A stretch of 64,000 nucleotides of DNA, from assembly GCA_030627625.1 (NCBI GenBank), contig DAOURR010000003.1, positions 1 to 64,000 of the forward strand, given 5' to 3'. The translations under genes were made by a program, and so were the position numbers. Shown one piece after another: positions 43,940-52,251 of this stretch (position 1 is its first letter; each line of letters begins with the position of its first letter). The notes beneath the pieces were generated by a model. The model worked only from the letters and a program-made list of their open reading frames with translations. It made no database searches and was not told where the DNA came from. The stretch comes from UBA3103 sp002365855 (GTDB lineage Bacteria; Bacillota; Desulfotomaculia; Desulfotomaculales; Pelotomaculaceae).

Positions 43940-44027
43940 GGTCACCGCCCTTTCCCGATACCGGATGTACTGCGTCAACCTGACCAAAATTTATACCCGG
44001 AAGCAAACTCGGAACCTTGACAGCAGC

Positions 44028-44450
44028 TTAGATTCGGGGCCGCCACTTCCGCATTGAGTCAGGCGCATAAAATACCGCCCCCAGGCCTTCGGTAAGCACA
44101 AGGCACTCCAATCCATCTACCTCTTCCACAAAACAGGTGAGTATGAACAACTGTTTTTTTAAACCCCTACAAAACCTTTTCATGAATAGCTCGTCAAGAT
44201 TCGCAAGCTTTCCCACAATCTGCCGGGAGCCTTCCACAACAAGAGAATACCGGCCGTCGTCCTGCCTGTTTAAGGCAATTTGCACTGGTGTTTCGCGGGT
44301 ATCACAGGACAGTTTATTTATTCCCTCCAGGTAATGCCGGGCCACTTTTACAGCCTCTTCCCTGCTTTTAAACCTGGGGCCGATCGCGGGTATGTTATCT
44401 CCAAGAAATGCCAGGGCAATATCTCCTGAAACAATGGACCGGTATACCAT
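44028..44450 (-). CDS. Hypothetical protein, 140 aa
   Basis: No family is recognised. The protein seems soluble with mixed alpha/beta composition (SREEAVKVARHYLEGINKL, QDDGRYSLVVEGSRQIVGKL, LKKQLFILTCFVEEVDGLECLVLTEGLGAVFYA). ATG 44450 has GAGGAGG seven bases upstream, strongly supporting translation. It lies 81 bases downstream of the trypsin-like protease gene, and may share its transcript. Confidence 0.6.
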   Translation of the reverse strand: MVYRSIVSGDIALAFLGDNIPAIGPRFKSREEAVKVARHYLEGINKLSCDTRETPVQIALNRQDDGRYSLVVEGSRQIVGKLANLDELFMKRFCRGLKKQLFILTCFVEEVDGLECLVLTEGLGAVFYAPDSMRKWRPRI

Positions 44451-44531
44451 TGGTAAGCCTCCTCATTTTTAATATATGGATGGCTTAGGGTAAAGGTGAG
44501 GCGGCCCGACCAAAATACTTCTCTTCTAGGC

Positions 44532-45536
44532 TTAAAATTCAATCTTGAGCAGATCCATGACGTTAGCAATCCGATTAAAAACAGTAAGTTTTTCTGACCC
44601 TGCAAACAGCAAGCCTATTGCCTTTTTATCCTGGTTCAAAATTAATGAGCCGCTGTCACCCGGCTTGGAAGGTAAATCAGTTACAACCTGTTCAGTAAAC
44701 CAGACCTTTTCATCTTTATCCATTTCAACCTGCAGAGTTGTGTTGACTGATTTAACGACTCCGCTGGTGACGCCTGAGGTTCTGCCGCTCTTCCGCACCT
44801 TTTCTCCTGGCTTGGCTTCTGATATGCCGTTTACTTCCCCTATTTCCAGGATAGCCGGCCTGACAATATCCTCTGAATCCAGTTTAACTACAGCACAGTC
44901 AACAGTATTTTCAGACTTGGAGTGCTTGTAAAAACGAATTTCGTAGTCCCGCTTAAACAGGTTAATCAGCCTGGTGACTTCACGCGCCAGGCTCATTGCC
45001 ACCGGGCAATCAGCCCTGGAAATGCTTTTTTCCAGCGGAACGTAGCGGGGCAGGACACCAATCCGGTCCTCAGTTTTTCCCCCGTCGTAAGGTCCGGGTT
45101 GCAGAATGGGGTCGCCTTTTTTAGCCCTTGCCTCCTGGTAAGTGGAACCGTTGGCAAGCACATGGTTGTTGGACAGAACCATCAGCTCTTTGGTTTCTCT
45201 GTCCTTAACAACAGCCCCCATTGTTCCGGCCGAAGACTGAAAATGTCCGATGCTCATCCCGGGCTGGCAGGGTCTTACCCGTTTGGTACGGTCATTGAGC
45301 ATTCTTACCACACCGATTTCAACAACATCTGTTACGAGCCCGTGAATCTTTTTTGGCACAACCTGGCTCCTTTGCAGATCCGCAGCGGGCAGTTTTTTTT
45401 CTACATATAAGATAAACGCCGGTTCACCAGTACTCTCTTCGCCTACATGTTTATGGCCTATCCCTATGCCAACCACGTTCTGGAGGTCCAGCAGCTTTCC
45501 CCTGGTTTTATTCAAGGCTCTGAAATACCGGTCCAT
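44532..45536 (-). CDS. Trypsin-fold serine protease-like protein
   Basis: The protein of about 334 residues has a chymotrypsin-like triad: His125 in LSNNHVLANG, Asp213 in TVDCAVVKLD and Ser295 in KPGDSGSLIL. A preceding domain (about 1-110) begins with GIGIGHKHVGEE. It lacks a signal peptide, so it would act inside the cell; a sporulation role is possible because it is immediately upstream of yabG. Proteins of this shape include bacterial homologues of plant Nal1-type proteases. ATG 45536 has GGAGGGG upstream. Substrate unknown. Confidence 0.72.
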   Translation of the reverse strand: MDRYFRALNKTRGKLLDLQNVVGIGIGHKHVGEESTGEPAFILYVEKKLPAADLQRSQVVPKKIHGLVTDVVEIGVVRMLNDRTKRVRPCQPGMSIGHFQSSAGTMGAVVKDRETKELMVLSNNHVLANGSTYQEARAKKGDPILQPGPYDGGKTEDRIGVLPRYVPLEKSISRADCPVAMSLAREVTRLINLFKRDYEIRFYKHSKSENTVDCAVVKLDSEDIVRPAILEIGEVNGISEAKPGEKVRKSGRTSGVTSGVVKSVNTTLQVEMDKDEKVWFTEQVVTDLPSKPGDSGSLILNQDKKAIGLLFAGSEKLTVFNRIANVMDLLKIEF

Positions 45537-45603
45537 TAACGAAAACCCCTCCTTCAAAATCCTAAACCATCATATGCAGGATTTTAAGAAAGGGGTACGC
45601 GTT

Positions 45604-46533
45604 CTAATATGCCGATTTCGGTAAACCCAGGCGGTATTTGCCACGGGTTTCCATGCCGCCTATACCGTCAAGGCCGGTTATTGTCCCTGAAATAACATCT
45701 TTTATCGGAATCGGATCGTATATTGAGGTGTATGAGATCTTCTCCACCACAAAGACTGGATCGTAGGCATGGATCATTACTCTCTTCGGGGAACTGGCAA
45801 AGTTGGCTCCTGCCGACAGGATAGCCTCGTAATGTGACTGGCAGGCCCCGGCGAAAATAACCAGATCGTCCTTGCTCTTCTCATATTGCCTCGCTATTTT
45901 TACCGCCTCAACAAAATATTTTGAGGCAAAATAATTATTTATATCCGTAAAATCTTTTGTGCCTTTAACATAGCCGTCATGACCGGTTAAAACCAGAATA
46001 TCGGGCCTGTGCTTCTTTAATAAATCTTCCAGTACTTCCGGCTGCTTTTCTTCCTGGATATTGTAGCCGTCAGCAGGTATACTCAACTGTCTGTATGTGG
46101 CCAGGCAGATATCCAGGTAATCACCGTCGCCGTCGATGTGAAGAACAGAGCCGGGAACATCAAAGCCCGTCACCTTGTTTTGGTTGTTGGTTGGTTTGTT
46201 TTGTTTGTTTTGTTTGTTTTGATCGCCGTAATTTACCTGCACCTGCACCGCCCTGCTCAGAAAGAGCTCCCGCTCCCGCTCCCTCCTGGCAAAAATCCGG
46301 CTCATATGCTCAGTGTTTTTTATGGTGATGTCCCTCAGACAGTTGGCAATTTCACCCGGGTCAATTTTGACCAGGTCATCCAAAGGAGCGTCGGCGCACA
46401 ATCTCAGGTACAGACCCTTTAAAAAAGCGTATTTTCTACCTTTTTTTTCATATAAATCTTTAACTTTAAAATAAACATCGGTATTATAGGACTTCCGACC
46501 GACGACGTCACCCTTTTTGATTTCCTCCACCAA
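45604..46533 (-). CDS. yabG: Sporulation-specific protease YabG
   Basis: YabG processes spore-coat proteins in the mother cell. The 309-residue protein has the family pattern KGDVVGRKSYNTDVYFKV, ILVLTGHDGYVKG (His185), IFAGACQSHYEAIL (Cys231) and the C-terminal LDGIGGMETRGKYRLGLP. The His-Cys spacing equals that reported for the catalytic pair in Bacillus YabG. An unusual insert, QNKQNKQNKPTNNQNK (residues 105-120), is encoded by TTTGT repeats (46180-46221). ATG 46533 with AAAAGGGG. This is the conserved yabG place upstream of ksgA. Confidence 0.95.
   Translation of the reverse strand: MVEEIKKGDVVGRKSYNTDVYFKVKDLYEKKGRKYAFLKGLYLRLCADAPLDDLVKIDPGEIANCLRDITIKNTEHMSRIFARRERERELFLSRAVQVQVNYGDQNKQNKQNKPTNNQNKVTGFDVPGSVLHIDGDGDYLDICLATYRQLSIPADGYNIQEEKQPEVLEDLLKKHRPDILVLTGHDGYVKGTKDFTDINNYFASKYFVEAVKIARQYEKSKDDLVIFAGACQSHYEAILSAGANFASSPKRVMIHAYDPVFVVEKISYTSIYDPIPIKDVISGTITGLDGIGGMETRGKYRLGLPKSAY
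46180..46221 (-). repeat. Short tandem repeat inside yabG
   Basis: Repeats based on TTTGTTTTG (plus strand) encode an Asn-Gln-Lys-rich insert in YabG. The three-base phase is kept, so slippage here has not broken the frame. Confidence 0.8.
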
Positions 46534-46658
46534 AAAAACCCCTTTTATTTTTTATTTATAATATGAAAGGGGCCTTAATGTTTGTGTATGTATCACAGGT
46601 AACTTTTAAATCCTTTTTCCATATATTAGATTAGATAAATTCCGGAAGGTAGTTAAAA

Positions 46659-47438
46659 ATGATCGCAGCCGTTTTGCCTGTTCAAAATGAACAAAAAAAG
46701 ATAAAAAAAACGGTTCAAACACTAATGACCGTTTCTGCCGGACTGATCATACCAGTTGTCAACGGATGTACTGATAAGTCCGGTGAGATCATCGGGAATT
46801 ATCAGTCGGATAAAATTTTCCCTCTTTTTTTTAAGGAAACCCTTGGATTTGACGTTCCCAGGGCAATTGGGGCAAAGTGCGCGCTTGAAAAAGGGGCTGC
46901 CGCAGTCCTGTTTGTAGACGGGGATATGGACGGGGATATTGCCGCAAATTTAGAAGAGCTGATTAATAAGGTTACTAAAGAAAATATCGACATGGCCCTT
47001 ACCAACTGTTATCCAGATGGCTGCCAGGAGATTTCCAGCCTGGCCCAGCATGTCTTACAAGCACGATATGAGTTAAACAGGGAAATTGGACTGAAACAAG
47101 CTATTGGAGTGGCAATACCCAGCCACGGCCCGCACGCGGTTTCCCTGCGCCTGCTGCAGTCTGTTCCCCTGCGCGAACTGGCGATTCCCCCGGTATCCTT
47201 GAGCCTGGCAGCTAAAAGCGGACTGGAAATACGCGTTGGCACCAACATAGCGCATCAGGCCCTGGGTTCTCCGGAAAAAGATTTTACCCATTCGGAGCTT
47301 ATTGCAGAAACCATCATCGGAGACTGCATTGAAGCCCTCAGGGTATATCGGGGCGAAGAGCGGCGCCGCGAGAAAGGCTCGGTGGTGTACAAGGGTTACC
47401 ACCCTCAAAGGCGCCTGGACCTGCTGGTCGGGTTATAA
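46659..47438 (+). CDS. Glycosyltransferase family 2 protein
   Basis: The 259-residue protein has the GT-A fold pattern: VLPVQNEQKKIKKTVQTLM, VVNGCTDKSGEII, GFDVPRAIGAKCALEKGAAAVLFVDGDMDGD (DxD-like metal site). No membrane segments are seen, so it may act in the cytosol or on an unknown acceptor. It is transcribed divergently from yabG. Start ATG 46659 is 8 bases after GGAAGG. Sugar and acceptor are unknown; related proteins modify spore or cell surface glycans. Confidence 0.75.
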   Translation: MIAAVLPVQNEQKKIKKTVQTLMTVSAGLIIPVVNGCTDKSGEIIGNYQSDKIFPLFFKETLGFDVPRAIGAKCALEKGAAAVLFVDGDMDGDIAANLEELINKVTKENIDMALTNCYPDGCQEISSLAQHVLQARYELNREIGLKQAIGVAIPSHGPHAVSLRLLQSVPLRELAIPPVSLSLAAKSGLEIRVGTNIAHQALGSPEKDFTHSELIAETIIGDCIEALRVYRGEERRREKGSVVYKGYHPQRRLDLLVGL

Positions 47439-47451
47439 ACTGTTGGCAAAT

Positions 47452-47487
47452 AAAAAAAACACAACCCCGGTTCTCTCAAGCCGGGAC
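47452..47487 (-). terminator. Terminator after the ykuK-like gene
   Basis: On the minus strand CCCGG and CCGGG flank a ten-base loop and are followed by GTTGTGTTTTTTTTA. The convergent glycosyltransferase gene ends nearby, so it may serve both strands. Confidence 0.65.
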
Positions 47488-47490
47488 TGT

Positions 47491-47961
47491 TTACTTGGTG
47501 TGCTTATCCGCAACGGTGGATGCGCCGAAGGCCTCGGGCTTGATTTTTGCTCTAAAACCGCTCCCTGTTACCATCCCAACCACCTCACGGATGATATCCT
47601 TTGACTCTCCATGAATGCCGATATCAATATGGATTTCCACGTTCAGGTCATCAAACCCGTAATCAGCAAAAAACTTGTGGACCATCCCGCCTACTTCCAG
47701 GCTGAGCGCCGTCTCGTAGAATATCTTCTGGCGAAGGCTTTTGATTTTGCGCTGGGTTTTCTTGTGATAGTAATATCGCGCACCCTTTCCCAGGCGGTGT
47801 ACGATAACAGCGGTTACAAAGCAGGTACTGCTTCTGACCATGGAATCGGAGCCAATAATAATTTTGTAGGAAGATGTGGAAAGACCCTTGATATATTTTA
47901 TAACATCAAGCATCATGTCTTCAAAACGCATCTTGCCTTTTGAAGGGCTGATAAAGTACAC
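47491..47961 (-). CDS. YkuK-like ribonuclease H-like protein (DUF458)
   Basis: The protein of about 156 residues matches the YkuK/DUF458 family: VYFISPSKGKMRFEDM, YKIIIGSDSMVRSSTCFVTAVIVHR and VEIHIDIGIHGESKDIIREVVGMV. The fold resembles RNase H with a set of acidic residues (Asp, Asp), but no activity is proven. GTG 47961 has AGAGGA seven bases upstream; GTG 47967 is too close to it. It follows ksgA by 18 bases in the same direction. Confidence 0.78.
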   Translation of the reverse strand: MYFISPSKGKMRFEDMMLDVIKYIKGLSTSSYKIIIGSDSMVRSSTCFVTAVIVHRLGKGARYYYHKKTQRKIKSLRQKIFYETALSLEVGGMVHKFFADYGFDDLNVEIHIDIGIHGESKDIIREVVGMVTGSGFRAKIKPEAFGASTVADKHTK

Positions 47962-47979
47962 TGCCACATCCTCTTTCTT

Positions 47980-48864
47980 TTAAATTATTTCTCTCAATAA
48001 TGCCTCCGTTAGATCAGCAAACTCATTAATATTTAATGTTTCACCCCGGCGCCCGGGATCGATTTTCGCATGGTTGAGAGCCCTTAGACAGGAATCCCTG
48101 CTAAAACCAAGGCCTGACCCGGAAAGTGAATTCAGCAGAGTTTTACGGCGCTGGCCAAAAGACGCCCTCACTACCTGGAAAAATGTCCTTTCATCGCTTA
48201 CATTTACGGCAGGCTCCGGTCTTATTTTCAGCTTTACTACAGCAGAATCAACACCAGGCTGAGGGTAAAAAACGGTTCTGGGAACGCGGAAAAGCATTTT
48301 GGGCCGCGTGAAATAATTAACCACCACGCTGAGTGCTCCGTATGCTTTGGTACCTGGTAATGCAGCCAGCCGGGAGGCAACTTCAGCCTGGACCATAATA
48401 ACTATCATGGAGATGTTAAACCTGCCAACAAGCATATGCATCAAAAGGGGGCTGGTAATATAATAGGGCAGGTTTGCCAGCATCTTGTAACTTCTCCCGC
48501 CTTGCCCAAAAACGCCTCCTGTCTTATCTGCAACCATTTCATCAAAATTAATATCCAGCGCATCACCCTGGATTAATTCGACATTCCCGGCGTGTTCCAG
48601 CATCCCGGCAAGGATACTCAGCAATCCTCTGTCCACCTCAACTGCCAGCACATTACCAGCACTAACAGAAGCCTGTGTAGTCAAGGCTCCCAAACCAGGA
48701 CCTATTTCAACGACCAGATCGGACTTGTTTAATTCGGCTGCCCCTATAATTTTACGAACAATGTTCGGGTCTACTAAAAAATTTTGCCCGAGACTTTTAC
48801 GGCAGGCCAGCCCATGATGCTTTAGCAAGGCCCGCACGGCAGTTGGAGAAGCAGTTTCGATCAA
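47980..48864 (-). CDS. rsmA: 16S rRNA (adenine1518/1519-N6) dimethyltransferase
   Basis: RsmA (KsgA) dimethylates two adenines near the 3' end of 16S rRNA. The 294-residue protein shows KSLGQNFLVDPNIVRKI, SAM-binding VVEIGPGLGALT, NLPYYITSPLLMHML and the C-terminal FGQRRKTLLNSL. It begins at TTG after GGGGGGAGGAAG. The rnmV gene usually upstream (between yabE and ksgA) is absent. Confidence 0.96.
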   Translation of the reverse strand: MIETASPTAVRALLKHHGLACRKSLGQNFLVDPNIVRKIIGAAELNKSDLVVEIGPGLGALTTQASVSAGNVLAVEVDRGLLSILAGMLEHAGNVELIQGDALDINFDEMVADKTGGVFGQGGRSYKMLANLPYYITSPLLMHMLVGRFNISMIVIMVQAEVASRLAALPGTKAYGALSVVVNYFTRPKMLFRVPRTVFYPQPGVDSAVVKLKIRPEPAVNVSDERTFFQVVRASFGQRRKTLLNSLSGSGLGFSRDSCLRALNHAKIDPGRRGETLNINEFADLTEALLREII

Positions 48865-48952
48865 ACTTCCTCCCCCCGTGTAATTTAAATTTCAAAAAAA
48901 ATTCGACAGGCTTAAACAGTCTTATTCTTATTATACCCATTTCAGCCAAAAC

Positions 48953-48975
48953 GAAAAGAGGGCCTTTCGGCCCTC
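48953..48975 (-). terminator. Terminator after yabE
   Basis: On the minus strand GAGGGCC-GAAA-GGCCCTC, a perfect 7-bp stem with a GAAA tetraloop, is followed by TTTTCG. Confidence 0.85.
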
Positions 48976-48978
48976 CTG

Positions 48979-49998
48979 TCAATTTAATATGTAAACCTTT
49001 GTTTTTCTGACCCCCCAGCTCATGGCCTGGTTGTACGTTTCAAAAAAGAGGTCAATCCTGTTTCCTTTGATGCTGCCCCCCCGGTCGAGCGCAGTGGCAT
49101 AACCGTAACCTTCCACATACATTCGTGTCCCCATGGGGATCTGCGTTGTGTCAACCGCTACAACCCCATAATAGGGAGCGACCCCTGATGCTGTATTGTA
49201 GCCCGTATATGTGTATGCAGAAGCAATCATATCCAATTCCTGCGAATACCTGATATTTTCGCCGCCCCGGGAAACCACCAACCCGCTGCCGACCATAACT
49301 ACTTTTTCTGTTGGAGAGGATATCTTCTCTGAGGATAATAGCTGGCGGTCTACCTCGCTTCCATCCCGGTAAGTTACCTGCCAGTGCTTTCGCTCGGCGC
49401 CATCCCGGCCTTCCTGGGCAACCCGGGTGGTACCCTGCGGAATGCTGATAGTATACTTGTTTATTGTTTCAAATGGAACTGCTTCCTCAATAATTACATT
49501 TTCCTGGCGTACTCTCGCAACAGTGATCTTCATATCCTGAGCCAGGCTGGTTTCTTTGTCTGGCTTAACTTCGTCCAGCGGGCCAAGATTAATATTGTAT
49601 TCGCCCAGGACATCATTGACGGTGCGACCTCTGGTCCTAACCGCGAGTACGCTTCCATCGGCTGTAATGCTTATGTCAAGCGCCCGGTTAACTCTGACTA
49701 CCATCCCGTTGCTCAATGGCGTGCCCACCGGCGGGTTTATCTCGTCTTGATCCTGCAGGGCGATGCCCTGCTCTAACACAGCATCTTCAACCGTGCCGGC
49801 AAAAGTCTGGATAGTCGTTTCTGCCCCGTCAACAACCAGCGTAATAGATTTGTTGGTATGGACATAGCCTCCCATAAGCAGAACAGCCATGACAGACGCA
49901 GCTGCCGCTGATTGGACCAAGAAGCCCCGCTTTCGGGGCGCCGGTAGATATTGACGGATTTTATTCAACAAGGATCCAAATAACTTTTTCCAACTCAT
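48979..49998 (-). CDS. yabE: YabE/RpfB-type protein with DUF348, G5 and 3D domains
   Basis: The protein of about 339 residues has an N-terminal membrane segment (VQSAAAASVMAVLLMGGYV), two DUF348 repeats (TVVVDGAETTIQTFAGTVEDAVL; VRTRGRTVNDVLGEYNI), a G5 domain (about 165-240) and a C-terminal 3D domain with AVDTTQIPMGTRMYVEGYGYATALDRGGSIKGNRIDLFF. The 3D domain is related to lytic transglycosylase cores of resuscitation-promoting factors. It probably trims peptidoglycan. ATG 49998 fits AAGGAGG better than ATG 50001. It follows the tatD/cobO/UPF0158 block. Confidence 0.92.
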   Translation of the reverse strand: MSWKKLFGSLLNKIRQYLPAPRKRGFLVQSAAAASVMAVLLMGGYVHTNKSITLVVDGAETTIQTFAGTVEDAVLEQGIALQDQDEINPPVGTPLSNGMVVRVNRALDISITADGSVLAVRTRGRTVNDVLGEYNINLGPLDEVKPDKETSLAQDMKITVARVRQENVIIEEAVPFETINKYTISIPQGTTRVAQEGRDGAERKHWQVTYRDGSEVDRQLLSSEKISSPTEKVVMVGSGLVVSRGGENIRYSQELDMIASAYTYTGYNTASGVAPYYGVVAVDTTQIPMGTRMYVEGYGYATALDRGGSIKGNRIDLFFETYNQAMSWGVRKTKVYILN

Positions 49999-50290
49999 CA
50001 TATGCCTCCTTAAACAGGTACGGCACTAATTATAATCCTTTTTCACCACCACATCTTTAATGTTTAGCAAACTCATGAAACGCAATATTACCTGACATTT
50101 TTTTTGGATACCGTACCGTTTATTTCCTAGCACATTACATTCTACAATAAGTTGCTGGTTAAGGGTAGGCTTTATTTTGTCGTTTCAAATCGATCGGACA
50201 AACCAACTCCGGCTACAAATACTCAAAGCCCTTGTTACACAAAAGGTTGGGTATTTTATGAATTTAATTAATTTTTTTGATTTTACTCTA
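49999..50290. other. Intergenic stretch upstream of yabE, no gene seen
   Basis: The 350-base gap between yabE and the UPF0158 gene is AT-rich. Apart from the terminator at 50291-50328, I see no gene, tRNA or structured leader. Promoter elements for yabE are presumed here but I could not choose one. Confidence 0.5.
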
Positions 50291-50328
50291 AAAAACACAG
50301 AAACGGCCGTCACCAGATCCGTTTCTGC
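50291..50328 (-). terminator. Terminator after the UPF0158 gene
   Basis: On the minus strand CAGAAACGG and CCGTTTCTG form a 9-bp stem around a 12-base loop, followed by TGTTTTTTAG. It stands 24 bases beyond the stop. Confidence 0.85.
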
Positions 50329-50351
50329 TGTTGATATTTCATATTGATTGT

Positions 50352-50777
50352 CTAGGTGGTCTTTTCCAGCAGTTCTATTTCTCTCTCCTTAAACCACTCT
50401 TTCAGGTACTGAGCCAGCCTGCTGTTTTGAAACGTGTACCAGTTATGGCGTTCATCTTCGTATTCCATTAATACTTTTTTAAACTTGGCGTCTGTATCAA
50501 GCTCCTTTAACAGGCGGTTTTTTAAATCGGGGTCTTCGATAGTCGAGGCGTAGTCCTGCTTGATTTTACAAGAAAGTTCTTCGCTTAATTTTGGCAGCCT
50601 TACAAACCTGTTAGTCTGTCTTTCAAGCTTCGTGATCATCTCTGTATGTTCCGGAAAATCCAGGGGCGAAAAAAATCTCACGTCACCGTTCTGCAGATCC
50701 AGGTAATATTCGGAGTGCTGGCTGCTGTTCTCAAAAGCATTAGTAATCCAGGCCATAATGACGGAAACCTGTCGCAT
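50352..50777 (-). CDS. UPF0158-family protein
   Basis: The 141-residue protein shows the UPF0158 pattern (ITNAFENSSQHSEYYLDLQNGDVRFF, VRLPKLSEELSCKIKQDYAS, FKKVLMEYEDERHNWYTFQNSRLAQYLKEWFKERE). The family's function is unknown. ATG 50777 has GGAGGG eight bases upstream. It lies between cobO and yabE and ends with a clear terminator, so it is its own unit or the end of one with cobO (63-base gap). Confidence 0.7.
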   Translation of the reverse strand: MRQVSVIMAWITNAFENSSQHSEYYLDLQNGDVRFFSPLDFPEHTEMITKLERQTNRFVRLPKLSEELSCKIKQDYASTIEDPDLKNRLLKELDTDAKFKKVLMEYEDERHNWYTFQNSRLAQYLKEWFKEREIELLEKTT

Positions 50778-50840
50778 TCACCAAACCCTCCTATTCATAA
50801 ATTCATCTTTCCCAACGGTAAGGTTATTCTCTAGCTTTTG

Positions 50841-51380
50841 TTAATATTCGATCCCCTTCTGGGCGGGGATTCCCTGAGTAAACGGGTGCTTTATCTCACG
50901 CATTTCAGTAACCAGATCGGCGCGCTCGATGATTTCCGGCGAAGCATTGCGCCCGGTCATAACAAGGTGGAGACTGCCTGGTTTTTTGTCTAGCAAGGCC
51001 AGCACGTCATCCAGCGCAACGAGGCCGTAATGAATGGCGTAAAGAATCTCGTCAAGGATAATCATATCGTATTTTTCTGAGGATATTTCCGCCCTCGCAG
51101 CATCCAGAGCTTCTAAAGCAGCGTGGCGGTGTTCATCAAGAGACTGATCGTCTTTCCCTTTGATAAATCCGCCGCCCATCTGGCGCATTTCAAAGTTTGC
51201 GCCCAATTTTTCAGCTGCCTTTAATTCGCCGTATTTCCAGCCTCCTTTGATAAACTGGATGACAAGAATCTTCATACCCTGTCCCCAGGCGCGAAGAGCC
51301 ATTCCCAGCGCAGCGGTGGTTTTACCCTTGCCGTTGCCGGTATTAACCAAAATCAATCCCTTTTTTTTCTGCTCGTCCAA
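50841..51380 (-). CDS. cobO: Cob(I)yrinic acid a,c-diamide adenosyltransferase
   Basis: CobO/BtuR adds the upper adenosyl ligand of cobalamin. The protein of about 179 residues has a P-loop (LVNTGNGKGKTTAALGMALR), KILVIQFIKGGWKYGE, YDMIILDEILYAIHYGLV and LHLVMTGRNASPEIIERADLVTEM. TTG 51380 with GGGAGG seven bases upstream is preferred over a 15-codon longer frame. A cobalamin enzyme among core genes fits anaerobic metabolism with methylmalonyl-CoA or corrinoid enzymes, but no other cob genes are here. Confidence 0.92.
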   Translation of the reverse strand: MDEQKKKGLILVNTGNGKGKTTAALGMALRAWGQGMKILVIQFIKGGWKYGELKAAEKLGANFEMRQMGGGFIKGKDDQSLDEHRHAALEALDAARAEISSEKYDMIILDEILYAIHYGLVALDDVLALLDKKPGSLHLVMTGRNASPEIIERADLVTEMREIKHPFTQGIPAQKGIEY

Positions 51381-51461
51381 AACATAACCTCCCTTACGAT
51401 TCAACCTCCATTTGGGCAGTTGCATAATCCTTTACTGGTCAATTTCTTAACAATTATATAT

Positions 51462-52232
51462 TCAAGCAATTCTGAATAATCTCCTGCCGTTTTCTGTACA
51501 TATCCTGGCTAATTCTTCGGTCTTTATCCCCCTGAGCCGCGCGATCTCTTCGGCAGTGAACAATACATACGCCGGCTCGTTTCGCTTACCCCTGTGCGGC
51601 AGCGGTGTGAGGTACGGCGCATCCGTTTCAATCAAAAGACGGTCAGGATCAATGCGGGCGGCAATATCTTTCAGCTTGGGAGCTTTAGGGAAGGTAACGG
51701 GCCCGGCGATAGAAATATAAAAACCCATTTCAATGCATTCGACGGCCATTTCCCAACTGCCGGAATAGCAGTGCATTACCCCGCCGGAAGGCCCCAGGCC
51801 CTCCCTGCGCAAGATTCCCATAATGTCGCCATGTGCATCACGATCGTGTATGATCACAGGTTTATTTAACTTTTTGGCCAGGGCCAGCTGCTCCTGAAAC
51901 ACCCTGCGCTGAACTAGCCTCGGGGACAAGTTCCGGTAATAGTCCAGGCCCATCTCGCCGACCGCTACTACCTTGGGATGGGCCGCAAGCCTTTCCATCT
52001 CATATAGATACCTGGGACCAGCTTTTGCAGCGTCATGAGGGTGAATCCCCACAGCGGCGTAGATCAGGTCATACTCATCCGCCAGCTCTATGGCGCGCTG
52101 GGATGATTCTAAATTATAGCCTGCATTCAGGATATGGGCCACCCCGGCAAGCCGGGCCCTGCGGATCATATCGTCCCGGTCGGCCTCGTAGACATCGTCA
52201 TCCAGATGGGCATGCGTATCAAAAAGGATCAT
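51462..52232 (-). CDS. tatD: TatD-family metal-dependent DNase
   Basis: The protein of about 256 residues has the metal-binding FDTHAHLDDDVY near the N-terminus, VGEMGLDYYRNLSPRLVQRRVF, KPVIIHDRDAHGD, GGVMHCYSGSWEMA and LLIETDAPYLTPLPHRGKRNEP. TatD (YabD) proteins are TIM-barrel deoxyribonucleases. ATG 52232 has AAGGAG six bases upstream. It lies 19 bases after metG, as in Bacillus. Confidence 0.95.
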   Translation of the reverse strand: MILFDTHAHLDDDVYEADRDDMIRRARLAGVAHILNAGYNLESSQRAIELADEYDLIYAAVGIHPHDAAKAGPRYLYEMERLAAHPKVVAVGEMGLDYYRNLSPRLVQRRVFQEQLALAKKLNKPVIIHDRDAHGDIMGILRREGLGPSGGVMHCYSGSWEMAVECIEMGFYISIAGPVTFPKAPKLKDIAARIDPDRLLIETDAPYLTPLPHRGKRNEPAYVLFTAEEIARLRGIKTEELARICTENGRRLFRIA

Positions 52233-52251
52233 GGATGTCTCCTTTTCCATT

